DNA of 64,000 bases from Bradyrhizobium sp. U87765 SZCCT0048. GTDB taxonomy: Bacteria > Pseudomonadota > Alphaproteobacteria > Rhizobiales > Xanthobacteraceae. Position 1 is the first letter of the stretch, and each line of letters begins with the position of its first letter. The position numbers were made by a program, and so were the translations under genes. This document shows positions 8,643 through 17,249 of this stretch, in pieces. The notes under the pieces are model-generated. The model was not told the origin of the DNA and did no database searches. It was given only the letters and a program-made list of their open reading frames with translations. The stretch is taken from NCBI RefSeq assembly GCF_018131225.1, contig NZ_JAFCMM010000001.1, forward strand, positions 186,001 to 250,000, in the 5' to 3' direction.

Positions 8643-10010
8643 ATGGCCAAGACAGCCGAAGCGCATACCTTCCTCAACGACTTCATGCAGACGCTGACGG
8701 ATCGCGGCCGCGCCCTGTTGCGGCGCACCCGAAGCCGTGCCGACAACACCGACCTGATCGAACTCGCCGAACTGCTGCTGTCGCGCCGCGGCGAGGCGTC
8801 GGGCGTGATGCTGGCGCAGTCGCTGCTCGCTGGCTACGAGCGCGCCTCGCAGGACGTCCGCCTGCAGTTCCTGGTGGCGCTGGCCGACAGGTTCGGGCCG
8901 GACGAGGCCGCGCTCGACGCGGCCATGGAGGCCTGCCGGACGCAGCCGGACGCCGCCGCCATTCGCGCGCTGCACCACGCGACCGAGCCAAGGCGCCAGG
9001 AGCTGTTCCGCCGCCTCAACCTCGCGCCCGGCGGCACCTTCGCGCTTGTCCGCATGCGCGAGGAGCTGCTCGACCACCTCAAGGCCCATCCCGGCCTTGC
9101 CGCGGTCGACGCCGATTTCTCGCATCTGTTCTCGTCGTGGTTCAACCGCGGCTTCCTCGAGCTGAAGCCGATCCGCTGGACCACGGCCGCCAATATCCTC
9201 GAAAAGATCATCCGCTATGAGGCGGTGCATCCGTTCGCCGACTGGAACGATCTGCGCAGCCGCCTGGAGCCGGCCGACCGGCGCTGCTACGGCTTCTTCC
9301 ACCCGCAGCTCGTCGACGAGCCGCTGATCTTCGTCGAGGTCGCCCTGACCCACGAGATCCCCGCGGCCGTCGGTCCGCTGCTGGCGCAGAACCGCGAGGC
9401 GATCGCGCCGGACAAGGCCACGACCGCGATCTTCTATTCGATCTCGAATACCCAGCGCGGTCTCGCCGGCGTGTCGTTCGGCCATTTCCTGATCAAGCAG
9501 GTGGTCGAGGATCTCAAGCGCGAGATGCCGGCGCTGAAGACCTTCGTCACCCTGTCGCCGGTTCCCGGATTTGCCGGCTGGTTGCGCCGCGAGCGTGCGG
9601 CCGGCGACGCCTCGGTGTTCGATGCCGAACAGCGCGACAAGCTTGCCGTGCTCGATGCCCCACGCTGGTTCGACGATGCAGCGGTATGCGAGGAGATCGA
9701 GGAGCAGTTGCTGCCGATTGCGGCCTACTATTTCCTGCATGCCAAGAACGCCGCCGGCAGGCCGGTCGATCCGGTTGCGCGTTTTCATCTCGGCAACGGC
9801 GCCCGGCTCGAGCGGCTCAATTTCCTCGGCGATCGCTCCGAGCGCGGACTCAAGCAGGCGCACGGGCTGATGGTCAACTATCTCTACGATCTCGGTGCCA
9901 TCGAGAAGAACCACGAAGCCTATGCCGAGAACGGAGACATCGTCGCATCATCGGCGGTGCGGCGCATCCTCAAGGATTTTGCGCCGCGAGATCTGGTGAC
10001 GACGTCCTGA
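8643..10010 (+). CDS. matA: Malonyl-CoA decarboxylase
   Basis: Converts malonyl-CoA to acetyl-CoA and CO2. The 455-residue product matches the MCD family along its length: an N-terminal helical domain (to about residue 150) and then the catalytic GNAT-like domain. Conserved segments include HLFSSWFNRGFLELKPIRW, RRCYGFFHPQL, FVEVALTHEIP, FYSISNTQRGLAGVSFGHFL, TLSPVPGFAGWL and the His-containing VARFHLGNGARLERLNFLGD. The known catalytic Ser and His fall in the TLSPVPGF and RFHLGNGA segments. The ATG at 8643 is preferred, with an in-frame ATG at 8595 possible. It heads the operon matA-dctP-dctQ-dctM. No malonyl-CoA synthetase (matB) gene is nearby, although one is needed to feed this enzyme from free malonate. 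Confidence 0.93.
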   Translation: MAKTAEAHTFLNDFMQTLTDRGRALLRRTRSRADNTDLIELAELLLSRRGEASGVMLAQSLLAGYERASQDVRLQFLVALADRFGPDEAALDAAMEACRTQPDAAAIRALHHATEPRRQELFRRLNLAPGGTFALVRMREELLDHLKAHPGLAAVDADFSHLFSSWFNRGFLELKPIRWTTAANILEKIIRYEAVHPFADWNDLRSRLEPADRRCYGFFHPQLVDEPLIFVEVALTHEIPAAVGPLLAQNREAIAPDKATTAIFYSISNTQRGLAGVSFGHFLIKQVVEDLKREMPALKTFVTLSPVPGFAGWLRRERAAGDASVFDAEQRDKLAVLDAPRWFDDAAVCEEIEEQLLPIAAYYFLHAKNAAGRPVDPVARFHLGNGARLERLNFLGDRSERGLKQAHGLMVNYLYDLGAIEKNHEAYAENGDIVASSAVRRILKDFAPRDLVTTS

Positions 10011-10097
10011 CGGGCGCGCCCGCGCGGCGTGCCCGATTGTGAACATAACCAAAAGACGTTTAAAACGACGAACATCAAGACTGGGGAGACACCGCTC

Positions 10098-11114
10098 ATG
10101 TTTTCACGCCGCCATGTTCTGGCCTCGGCGCTCGCCGCGCCCGCCCTGCTCCGCTTCGGCCCCGCGCAGGCCGCCACCACGCTCAAGATCTCGCATCAGT
10201 TCCCGGGCGGCACCATCGACCAGGGAGATTTCCGCGATCGCCTGACACGCAAGTTCGCCGCCGAGGTCAGCAGGCGCAGCGGCGGCGAGATCGCGGCGGA
10301 GGTTTACCCCAACTCGTCGCTCATCAAGGTCAACGCCCAGTTCTCCGCCATGCGCAAGGGTGCGCTCGACATGAGCCTGTTCCCGATGCCCTATGCCGGC
10401 GGGGAGTTGCCCGAGACCAATATCGGACTGATGCCGGGTCTGGTGTCGAACTACGACCAGGGCCTCAGCTGGAAGACCAAGCCTATCGGCAAGGCGCTGA
10501 CCGACTTTCTAGCCGACAAGGGCATCATGCTGATCACCTGGGTCTGGCAGGCCGGCGGCGTCGCCAGCCGCTCGCGACCACTGATCGCGCCGGAAGACGT
10601 CAAGGGGCTCAAGGTGCGCGGCGGCTCGCGCGAGATGGATATGGTGCTGCAGACCGCGGGGGCCGCGGTGCTGTCGCTGCCGTCGAACGAGATCTATGCG
10701 GCGATGCAGACCGGTGCGTGCGACGCCGGCATCACCTCCTCTACCAGCCTGATCTCGTTCCGCCTCGAGGAAGTATCGAAGTATCTGACGACCGGGCGCG
10801 GCCAGTCCTACTGGTACATGCTGGAACCGCTGCTGATGTCCAAGGCGATCTTCGACAAGCTGCCGAAGAACCAGCAGGACGTCATCCTCGCGGTCGGCGC
10901 CGATCTCGAGGCGTTCGGCAAACAGGGTGCGCAGGCGGATGATACCGCGGTGGCACAGGTCTACGAGAAGGCCGGCGCCAAGATCGCCGATCTCGACGCC
11001 GCCACCGTTGCCAAGTGGCGGGACATCGCCCGCGACACCGCGTGGAAGGACTACGCCGCCAAGACGGCGAACGCGGCCAATCTGCTGAAGCTCGCTTCCG
11101 ACGTCGCCGCATGA
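10098..11114 (+). CDS. TRAP transporter substrate-binding protein (DctP/MatP-type)
   Basis: Periplasmic solute receptor of a tripartite ATP-independent transporter, 338 residues. The leader contains a twin-arginine-like motif (FSRRHVLASALAAPALLRFG) and ends near AQAA. The mature protein shows ISHQFPGGTIDQ, the LKVRGGSREMDMVLQTAGA segment whose Arg normally contacts the substrate carboxylate, and DAGITSSTSLIS. A good ribosome site (GGGGAG at 10082-10087) precedes the ATG at 10098, which is chosen over an in-frame start 23 codons earlier. It follows matA by 87 bp and overlaps dctQ by 4 bp. From context the substrate is probably malonate or another short dicarboxylate, as for MatPQM of Sinorhizobium; this is inference. 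Confidence 0.9.
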   Translation: MFSRRHVLASALAAPALLRFGPAQAATTLKISHQFPGGTIDQGDFRDRLTRKFAAEVSRRSGGEIAAEVYPNSSLIKVNAQFSAMRKGALDMSLFPMPYAGGELPETNIGLMPGLVSNYDQGLSWKTKPIGKALTDFLADKGIMLITWVWQAGGVASRSRPLIAPEDVKGLKVRGGSREMDMVLQTAGAAVLSLPSNEIYAAMQTGACDAGITSSTSLISFRLEEVSKYLTTGRGQSYWYMLEPLLMSKAIFDKLPKNQQDVILAVGADLEAFGKQGAQADDTAVAQVYEKAGAKIADLDAATVAKWRDIARDTAWKDYAAKTANAANLLKLASDVAA

Positions 11115-11656
11115 CGCACGCTTTCGTGGAGACGGCGAGCGCCGCGGTGCGCACCGATCCGGTGCTTGCGGCGCTCACCCGCGGCATGGCCCTGTGCAAC
11201 CGCGTCATTGTCGTGCTGGCATCGATCGCCCTGATCGCCGCCTGCGTCATCCTCAGCTACAGCGTGCTGACCCGCACGCTGTTCAAGACCGCGACCTACT
11301 GGCAGGACGAGGCCGCGGTGTTCCTGCTGGTCGGCGCCACCTTCATGACCGCGCCGTTCGTCCAGTCACAGCGCGGCCATATCGGCATTGAGGCGCTGGT
11401 TGGCCTGCTGCCGCCGCTGGCCAACCGCATCCGCCTGTTTCTTGTCGATCTCGCGAGCCTCGCGTTCTGTGCGTTCTTCACCTGGAAATCGTGGACGCTG
11501 ACCCACGAGGCCTATGTCGATGGCCAGGTCTCCAATTCGATGTGGAGCCCGCCACTCGCCATTCCCTACGCGCTGATGGCCGTCGGCATGACGCTGCTGT
11601 GTATGCAGATCGTGCTGCAACTGTGGGCCGCCTTCTACCGGGAGCCGCAGCGATGA
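11111..11656 (+). CDS. TRAP transporter small permease (DctQ/MatQ-type)
   Basis: Small integral membrane subunit of the TRAP importer, 181 residues with four predicted transmembrane helices: IVVLASIALIAACVILSYS, EAAVFLLVGATFMTAPF, LFLVDLASLAFCAFF and PYALMAVGMTLLCMQIVLQL. The conserved DctQ features YWQDEAA and QRGHIGIEAL are present. The ATG overlaps the stop of the binding-protein gene (ATGA), and its own stop overlaps the start of the large permease in the same way. The three subunits are therefore translationally coupled. Confidence 0.92.
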   Translation: MTHAFVETASAAVRTDPVLAALTRGMALCNRVIVVLASIALIAACVILSYSVLTRTLFKTATYWQDEAAVFLLVGATFMTAPFVQSQRGHIGIEALVGLLPPLANRIRLFLVDLASLAFCAFFTWKSWTLTHEAYVDGQVSNSMWSPPLAIPYALMAVGMTLLCMQIVLQLWAAFYREPQR

Positions 11657-13011
11657 GCGCGCTGGCGGTTGGACTTTCCTACGGAGCCGCGACCCTGCTG
11701 GCGATGTTTTCCGGCATGCCTATCGCCTTCGCGCTCGGCGCCGTCGCGGTGGCGTTCATGGCGATCTACATGCCGGCGGCATCGCTCGATACGGTGACGC
11801 AGAACGTCTACGAGGAAATCGCCTCGATCACCCTGCTCTCGATCCCGCTGTTCATCCTCAAGGGCGCGGCGATCGGCAAGTCGCGCGCCGGCCAGGATCT
11901 CTACTCGGCGCTGCATGCCTGGCTGCACCGCATCCCCGGCGGCCTCGGCGTTGCCAACGTGTTCGCCTGCGCGCTGTTCGCCGCCATGGCCGGCTCGTCT
12001 CCGGCGACCTGCTCGGCGATCGGCTCGGCCGGCATTCCGGAAATGCGCAAGCGCGGCTATTCCGGCGGTTTCGCTGCCGGCATCATCGCCGCCGGCGGCA
12101 CACTCGGCATCCTGCTGCCGCCCTCCATCACGATGATCCTGTTTGCGGTCGCGGCGGAAAAATCCCTCGGCCGGCTGTTCCTGGCCGGCATCGGTCCAGG
12201 CCTGCTGCTGGTCACGCTGTTCGGCCTCTACGCGGTCGTGCGCTTCCGCAAGGAATACGCCCTTGCAAAGGCCGCGTATGACGCGACCGGGGCATCCTCG
12301 CCGATCCTGGTGCAGGACAGCTACACCATGTCGGAGCGCTTCAGCATGCTGCCGCGGGTGCTGCCGTTCGTCACGCTGCTGACGGGCGTAATGATCGCAC
12401 TGTACGGCGGCTACGCCACGCCGTCGGAGACTGCCGGGCTCGGCGGGCTGCTCGCGCTGGCGCTGATCGCGCTGATCTACAGCGTGTGGCGGCCGGCCGA
12501 CCTGATGCCGATCCTGTCATCGACCATCCGCGAATCCACCATGCTGATGATGATCATCGGCATGTCGCTGCTGTACTCCTACGTGATGAGCTACCTGCAC
12601 ATCTCGCAGTCGGCGGCGCAGGCGATCGTGGACATGCAACTGCCGAAATGGGAACTGCTGGCGGCGATCCTCGGCATGGTGATCGTGCTCGGCTTTTTCC
12701 TCCCGCCGGTGTCGATCATCCTGATGACGGCGCCGATCATCCTGCCGCCGCTGCGTGCGGCGGGGTTCGACATCATCTGGTTCGGCATCGTCCTGACCAT
12801 CGTGATGGAGATGGGACTGATCCACCCGCCGGTCGGCCTCAACATCTTCGTGATCCGCAACGTCGCGCCCGACATTCCCTTGCGCGAGGTGATCTGGGGC
12901 ACGCTGCCCTTTGTGCTGCTGATGTTCGGCGCGGTCGTGCTGCTGTGTCTCGTGCCGCAGATCTCGACGTTCCTGCCGGACCTGGTGATGGGCCCGGAGG
13001 CGATACGCTAG
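11653..13011 (+). CDS. TRAP transporter large permease (DctM/MatM-type)
   Basis: Large membrane subunit that carries out Na+- or H+-driven uptake, 452 residues with about 12 hydrophobic helices. Family motifs seen are SGMPIAFALG, LLSIPLFILKGAAIG, AAMAGSSPATCSAIGS, GILLPPSITMI, ATPSETAGLGGLLAL and MGLIHPPVGLNIFVI. The ATG (11653) overlaps the dctQ stop by 4 bp; a longer frame starting at 11491 lies inside dctQ and is rejected. It is the last gene of the matA-TRAP operon, with two strong hairpins following the stop. Confidence 0.93.
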   Translation: MSALAVGLSYGAATLLAMFSGMPIAFALGAVAVAFMAIYMPAASLDTVTQNVYEEIASITLLSIPLFILKGAAIGKSRAGQDLYSALHAWLHRIPGGLGVANVFACALFAAMAGSSPATCSAIGSAGIPEMRKRGYSGGFAAGIIAAGGTLGILLPPSITMILFAVAAEKSLGRLFLAGIGPGLLLVTLFGLYAVVRFRKEYALAKAAYDATGASSPILVQDSYTMSERFSMLPRVLPFVTLLTGVMIALYGGYATPSETAGLGGLLALALIALIYSVWRPADLMPILSSTIRESTMLMMIIGMSLLYSYVMSYLHISQSAAQAIVDMQLPKWELLAAILGMVIVLGFFLPPVSIILMTAPIILPPLRAAGFDIIWFGIVLTIVMEMGLIHPPVGLNIFVIRNVAPDIPLREVIWGTLPFVLLMFGAVVLLCLVPQISTFLPDLVMGPEAIR

Positions 13012-13013
13012 GC

Positions 13014-13102
13014 CTTCAAGCGAAGGGCTGCCCCCTCGCTTGAAGACAACGTGTCAAACGAACGGGACGCTTGCTGTCCCGGCGGTCTGTGACACCGCCG
13101 GG
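13014..13102. terminator. Two hairpins in the convergent dctM/EamA gap
   Basis: A 10-bp stem (CTTCAAGCGA / TCGCTTGAAG, 13014-13023 and 13036-13045) begins two bases after the dctM stop. A second 9-bp stem (CCCGGCGGT / ACCGCCGGG, 13078-13086 and 13094-13102) lies before the end of the opposing gene. Neither has a long T-run, so they may serve as bidirectional or Rho-assisted ends. Confidence 0.5.
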
Positions 13103-13117
13103 ATCGCCCGACCCGCG

Positions 13118-13978
13118 TCAGGCAAAGCGCCGTGCGCCGAATACGCACAGGATCACGACGGCGGTCACGCCGATCATCGCCGGATCGACCGCCTCGTGCA
13201 GCAGCGTCGCGGCGAGCGCAAGCCCGAAGAGCGGCTGCAGCAGTTGCAACTGGCCGACCGCCGCGATTCCGCCGAGCGCAAGGCCGCGATACCAGAACAC
13301 GAAGCCGATCAGCATGCTGAAGAGCGACACGTAGACGAGGCCCGCCCAGGCCGGCCCGGCGATGTCGTGCAGTGTCGCCGGCCATGTCGCGACCACCACC
13401 ACCGCCATCACCGGCAGCGATAGCACGAGCGCCCACGAGATCACCTGCCAGCCGCCGAGGCGGCGTGACAACCGCGCGCCGTCGGCATAGCCGAGGCCGC
13501 AGACGATGATCGCACCGAGCATCAAAAGGTCGCCGACCGACACTGCACCGATGCCGCGGCTGAAGGCAAAGCCGGCGACGCAGGCGCTGCCGAGGCCCGA
13601 GAATAGCCAGAACAGCGGCCGCGGCCGTTCGCCGCCGCGCAGCACGCCGAACACCGCGGTCGCCAGGGGCAACAGCCCGACATAGACGATCGAGTGCGCC
13701 GACGTGATCGACTGCAGCGCCAGTGCCGTCAGCAATGGAAAGCCGACGACCACGCCGAGCGCCGTGATCAGCAGCGGCACGAGGTCGCGACGTTGCGGAC
13801 GCGGCTCGCGGAACACGATCAGCAGGCCGGCGGCGAGCAGGCCTGCGATGACCGCGCGGGCGACCGTGAGAAAGACCGGGTCGAATCCGGCGACGGCGAC
13901 GCGCGTGGCCGGCAGCGATCCGCTGAAGATGACCACTCCGAGAAAACCGTTGATCCAGCCGGCCGCCGTCCTGTCCAT
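13118..13978 (-). CDS. EamA/DMT-family exporter
   Basis: Inner-membrane transporter of the drug/metabolite superfamily, 286 residues with ten predicted helices in two EamA repeats (about residues 8-135 and 145-283). Segments include VVIFSGSLPATRVAVAGFDP in helix 1, SAHSIVYVGLLPLATAVFG, a second-repeat start at VGDLLMLGAIIVCGLGYA and LQLLQPLFGLALAATLLHE. It is divergent from a MocR-type regulator with a 112-bp intergenic region carrying an inverted repeat. MocR/EamA pairs are common, and the regulator usually controls the exporter. Substrate is unknown; amino acids or related metabolites are typical for the superfamily. Confidence 0.88.
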   Translation of the reverse strand: MDRTAAGWINGFLGVVIFSGSLPATRVAVAGFDPVFLTVARAVIAGLLAAGLLIVFREPRPQRRDLVPLLITALGVVVGFPLLTALALQSITSAHSIVYVGLLPLATAVFGVLRGGERPRPLFWLFSGLGSACVAGFAFSRGIGAVSVGDLLMLGAIIVCGLGYADGARLSRRLGGWQVISWALVLSLPVMAVVVVATWPATLHDIAGPAWAGLVYVSLFSMLIGFVFWYRGLALGGIAAVGQLQLLQPLFGLALAATLLHEAVDPAMIGVTAVVILCVFGARRFA

Positions 13979-14064
13979 GACTCAAACCTCTCCTGTCGCA
14001 GAACCGGCACGGTGCCCGCGGCCGGCTGGCGAAGCCAGAGACAATGCAGTACAATTCGGCCAAA

Positions 14065-14080
14065 CTGTCATGGTCGACAG
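14065..14080. promoter_or_regulatory. Inverted repeat CTGTC-N6-GACAG, probable MocR operator
   Basis: CTGTC ATGGTC GACAG sits 11 bp upstream of the MocR ATG (14091), between that gene and the divergent exporter. Around it are two related direct elements (GTACAATTC at about 14049 and GGACAATAC at about 14081). This resembles the mixed direct/inverted repeat operators of MocR/GabR regulators. An alternative start ATG (14070) lies inside the repeat, which favours 14091. Confidence 0.5.
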
Positions 14081-14090
14081 GACAATACAG

Positions 14091-15497
14091 ATGGACATCA
14101 ACATCCCGGACACTGACGGCGGCGGCACCCTCGTCGCGCGCGCCATGCAGGTCATCCGCCAGCGCATCGCTGCGCGCACGCTGGCGCCTGGCGCCCGGCT
14201 GCCCTCGATCCGCGCCTTCGCCGCAACCCTCGGTGTGTCCAAGTCGACTGTCGTCGACGCCTATGAGCGGCTCGCGGCCGAGGGGGTGATCAAGTCGCGC
14301 CGCGGCTCGGGCTTCTATGTCGCGGCGCGCCTGCCGCCGCTGTCGCTGGCCGACAACGAGCCGCAGCGCGATCGGGCGGTCGATCCGTTATGGGTGTCAC
14401 GCCAATCGCTCGAAGCGGACGCGAACGTTCTCAAACCGGGGTGCGGCTGGCTGCCGCCGTCCTGGATGCCCGAGGAGAGCCTGCGCCGCGCGTTGCGGCG
14501 CCTCGCCCGCGGCGACGATGGCGTCTTGACCGATTACGGCTCGCCGCTGGGGCCGCTGCCGCTGCGGCAATTGCTGGCGCGGCGGCTCGGTGGCCATGGC
14601 GTCGAGGCCGCGCCCGACCAGATCATGCTGACGGAGTCCGGGACCCAGGCCATCGACCTGCTGTGCCGCCTGCTGCTCGAGCCCGGCGACACGGTGCTGG
14701 TCGACGATCCCGGCTATTTCAACTTTCACGCCCTGCTGCGCACCCATCGTGCGCGCGTCGTCGGCGTGCCCCATACACCGACAGGTCCCGACGTCGAGGC
14801 GTTCGCGCGCATCGCCGCCGAATTGCGCCCGCGGCTCTACGTCACCAACGCCGCTCCTCACAATCCGACAGGTGCGGCGCTCTCGGCCGTGACCGCCCAC
14901 CGCCTGCTCAAGCTCGCCGAGCAGCACGACCTGACGATCATCGAGGACGACATCTTTTCGGATTTCGAGGCCGAGCCGTCACCGCGGCTTGCGGCCTTCG
15001 ATGGCCTTGCTCGCGTCGTGCAGGTCGGCAGCTTTTCCAAGACATTGTCGGCGTCGGTGCGCTGCGGTTATCTTGCCAGCCGTGCCGACTGGATCGATCA
15101 ACTGATCGACCTGAAGATCGCGACCTCGTTCAGCAGCAGCCGCCTGTCGGCCGAACTGCTGCTCACGGTGCTGATGGACGGCACCTATCGCAAGCATGTC
15201 GATGGCCTGCGCGCGCGGCTGGCCGCCGCGATGGGCGAGACCGCGGGCCGCCTGAAAAAACTCGGCATCAGACCGTGGATCGAGCCCAAGGCGGGCATGT
15301 TCCTGTGGTGCCAGCTGCCCGACGGGCATGACGCCTCGGAACTCGCACGGCGCGCCCTCGCCGACCGTATCGTGCTGGCGCCGGGCAACGCCTTCAGCCT
15401 GTCTCAGACGGCCGGCCAGTTCCTGCGGTTCAATGTGGCGCAATGCGCCGATCCGCGGATCTTCCGTTGCCTCGAACTCGGGCTCAAGGCGCGCTAA
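14091..15497 (+). CDS. MocR-type (GntR-aminotransferase fusion) transcriptional regulator
   Basis: A 468-residue fusion of an N-terminal GntR winged helix (residues 10-75; RLPSIRAFAATLGVSKSTVV, RRGSGFYVA) and a type I aminotransferase-like effector domain (residues 100-468). The latter has LTESGTQAIDLLCRLL, DDPGYFNFHALL, the PHNPTG motif, EDDIFSDFE and the PLP lysine in VGSFSKTLSASVRCGY. MocR regulators bind PLP-amino acid adducts to sense their effector. The SFSKTL lysine is intact, so PLP binding is expected. It is divergent from an EamA exporter that is the likely target. The longer upstream frame from 13704 overlaps the exporter and is rejected. Confidence 0.9.
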   Translation: MDINIPDTDGGGTLVARAMQVIRQRIAARTLAPGARLPSIRAFAATLGVSKSTVVDAYERLAAEGVIKSRRGSGFYVAARLPPLSLADNEPQRDRAVDPLWVSRQSLEADANVLKPGCGWLPPSWMPEESLRRALRRLARGDDGVLTDYGSPLGPLPLRQLLARRLGGHGVEAAPDQIMLTESGTQAIDLLCRLLLEPGDTVLVDDPGYFNFHALLRTHRARVVGVPHTPTGPDVEAFARIAAELRPRLYVTNAAPHNPTGAALSAVTAHRLLKLAEQHDLTIIEDDIFSDFEAEPSPRLAAFDGLARVVQVGSFSKTLSASVRCGYLASRADWIDQLIDLKIATSFSSSRLSAELLLTVLMDGTYRKHVDGLRARLAAAMGETAGRLKKLGIRPWIEPKAGMFLWCQLPDGHDASELARRALADRIVLAPGNAFSLSQTAGQFLRFNVAQCADPRIFRCLELGLKAR

Positions 15498-15504
15498 CGT
15501 CGTT

Positions 15505-16419
15505 TCACGCGCGAGCGGTCGCCTTCGCTTTGGCGTTCAACGCTGCGGCGACACGGCTCACCGGCGGACGGCCAATCAACCCGCTCACGGTGTTGGTCGC
15601 CGCCAGCAGCCCGGCCATGTCGATACCGGTCCCGAGGCCCATGCCCTCCAGCATGTAGACGACATCCTCAGTCGCGACGTTGCCGGTGGCGCCCGGTGCG
15701 TAGGGGCAGCCGCCGAGGCCGCCGGCAGCGGAATCGATCACCCGCACGCCTTCCTCCAGACCCGCGTAGATGTTGGCGAGCGCCTGCCCATAAGTGTCGT
15801 GGAAGTGCATCGCCAGGCGTTCGGCCGGCACTTCGGTCGCGACGGTGCGCAGCAGCGCGCGCGCGCGCGCCGGCGTGCCGACGCCAATGGTGTCGCCGAG
15901 CGAAATCTCGTAGCAGCCCTGCTCCCACAGGGTTTTTGCGACCGACGCCACCGCGGCGGGCTTGACGTCGCCGTCGTAGGGACAGCCGAGTACGCAGGAC
16001 ACGTAGCCACGCACCTTGATGCCGTCGGCCTTTGCGCGGGCCAGCACCGGCCGGAAGCGCTCGATCGATTCCGCGATGGTGCAGTTGATGTTGGCGCGGG
16101 AGAAACCTTCCGATGCCGACGCGAACACCGCGACCACCCGCGCGCCGGCGGCAATCGCGGCGTCATAGCCCTTCTCATTGGGCACCAGCACATGAAACTC
16201 ACGACCGGGATGATGATCGACCGCGCGCAACACCTCGTCGGAGCCGGCCATCTGCGGCACGGCCTTCGGCGACACGAAGCTGCCGACCTCCACGACCGGG
16301 CAGCCGGCGGCCACCAGCGCCTCGATGAAGGCGACGCGATCCGCCACGCTGATCGGCGTCTTCTCGTTCTGCAGCCCGTCGCGGGGACCGACCTCGATAA
16401 TGCGAACCTGATCACTCAT
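15505..16419 (-). CDS. mvaB: Hydroxymethylglutaryl-CoA lyase
   Basis: Cleaves HMG-CoA to acetoacetate and acetyl-CoA in leucine breakdown. The 304-residue TIM-barrel protein has the start VRIIEVGPRDGLQNE (metal- and substrate-binding Arg/Asp), EVGSFVSPKAVPQMAG, SLGDTIGVGTP, the metal-binding MHFHDTYGQALANIYAG and the signature loop GGLGGCPYAPGATGNVATED with the catalytic Cys. GGAGAGG lies about 10 bp before the ATG at 16419; an ATG three codons earlier (16428) is too close to that site. It lies 41 bp downstream of the methylglutaconyl-CoA hydratase-like gene, so the two consecutive leucine-pathway steps are co-transcribed. Confidence 0.95.
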   Translation of the reverse strand: MSDQVRIIEVGPRDGLQNEKTPISVADRVAFIEALVAAGCPVVEVGSFVSPKAVPQMAGSDEVLRAVDHHPGREFHVLVPNEKGYDAAIAAGARVVAVFASASEGFSRANINCTIAESIERFRPVLARAKADGIKVRGYVSCVLGCPYDGDVKPAAVASVAKTLWEQGCYEISLGDTIGVGTPARARALLRTVATEVPAERLAMHFHDTYGQALANIYAGLEEGVRVIDSAAGGLGGCPYAPGATGNVATEDVVYMLEGMGLGTGIDMAGLLAATNTVSGLIGRPPVSRVAAALNAKAKATARA

Positions 16420-16460
16420 GATGGGCATGCCTCTCCGGGCTGTGTCGATTGGCGACGCGT

Positions 16461-17249
16461 CTACGCCTGGCTCCAGGACGGCCTGCGCTTTTCGAGGAAC
16501 GCCGAGAGGCCCTCGCGGGCTTCGGACCTGGCGCGCATGTCGGCGATCAGCTCCGCCGTCTCGATCAGCACGGCCTCGTCGATCGGCCGGCCGGCGACCG
16601 CACCGACCAGCGCCTTGGCCGCGGCGCGCGCCTGGGGCGCGCCGGTTCGCAACTGCTTCAGCAGTCCGTCGATCCGCGCGTCGATGCCGCCGGCTGCGAC
16701 CACCTCATGGACCAGGCCGATCCGCTCGGCCTCGGACGCGGCAAACACCTCGGCGGTCTGGAAATAGCGTCGGCCGGCGCGCTGACCGATCGCGCGCAGG
16801 ACGTAGGGGCTGATCACCGCCGGCACGAGACCGAGCCTCACCTCGGACAGGCAGAAGGTCGCATCGTCGGTGGCGATCGCAATATCGCATGCGGCGACAA
16901 GGCCGATGCCGCCGCCATAAACCGGCCCCTGTACGCGCGCGATCGTGGTCTGCGGCATACGATCGAGCGCCGCCAGCATGCGCGCCAGTGGCTGGGCATC
17001 GCGAACGTTTTCCTCGCGTGTGAACGTCGACGCCTTCTTCATCCAGTTGATGTCGGCGCCGGCGCAAAAGCTCTTGCCCTCGCCCATCACCACCACGACG
17101 GAGATGTCGCTCGCGCCCGCAAGCGCCTCGAACGCGCGCCACAGCGCAGCGATGAGGTCTTCGTCGAACGCGTTGTTGCGTTCCGGACGGTCGAGCACGA
17201 CACGGGCGACGGCCCCGTGGGTCTCGATGCGCACGTTACTATTGGTCAT
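16461..17249 (-). CDS. liuC: Enoyl-CoA hydratase family protein, probable methylglutaconyl-CoA hydratase
   Basis: A 262-residue crotonase-fold enzyme. Residues include the oxyanion-hole CAGADINWMKKAS (the CAGADxNWM form is characteristic of methylglutaconyl-CoA hydratases), the second oxyanion GPVYGGGIGLVAACDIAIA and SEVRLGLVPAVISPYV with the acid/base Glu position. In leucine catabolism it hydrates 3-methylglutaconyl-CoA to HMG-CoA, the substrate of the next gene's product (mvaB). The ATG at 17249 has a GGAG ribosome site; an in-frame extension to 17498 lacks family similarity. The other liu genes (isovaleryl-CoA dehydrogenase, methylcrotonyl-CoA carboxylase) are not in the window. Confidence 0.85.
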   Translation of the reverse strand: MTNSNVRIETHGAVARVVLDRPERNNAFDEDLIAALWRAFEALAGASDISVVVVMGEGKSFCAGADINWMKKASTFTREENVRDAQPLARMLAALDRMPQTTIARVQGPVYGGGIGLVAACDIAIATDDATFCLSEVRLGLVPAVISPYVLRAIGQRAGRRYFQTAEVFAASEAERIGLVHEVVAAGGIDARIDGLLKQLRTGAPQARAAAKALVGAVAGRPIDEAVLIETAELIADMRARSEAREGLSAFLEKRRPSWSQA

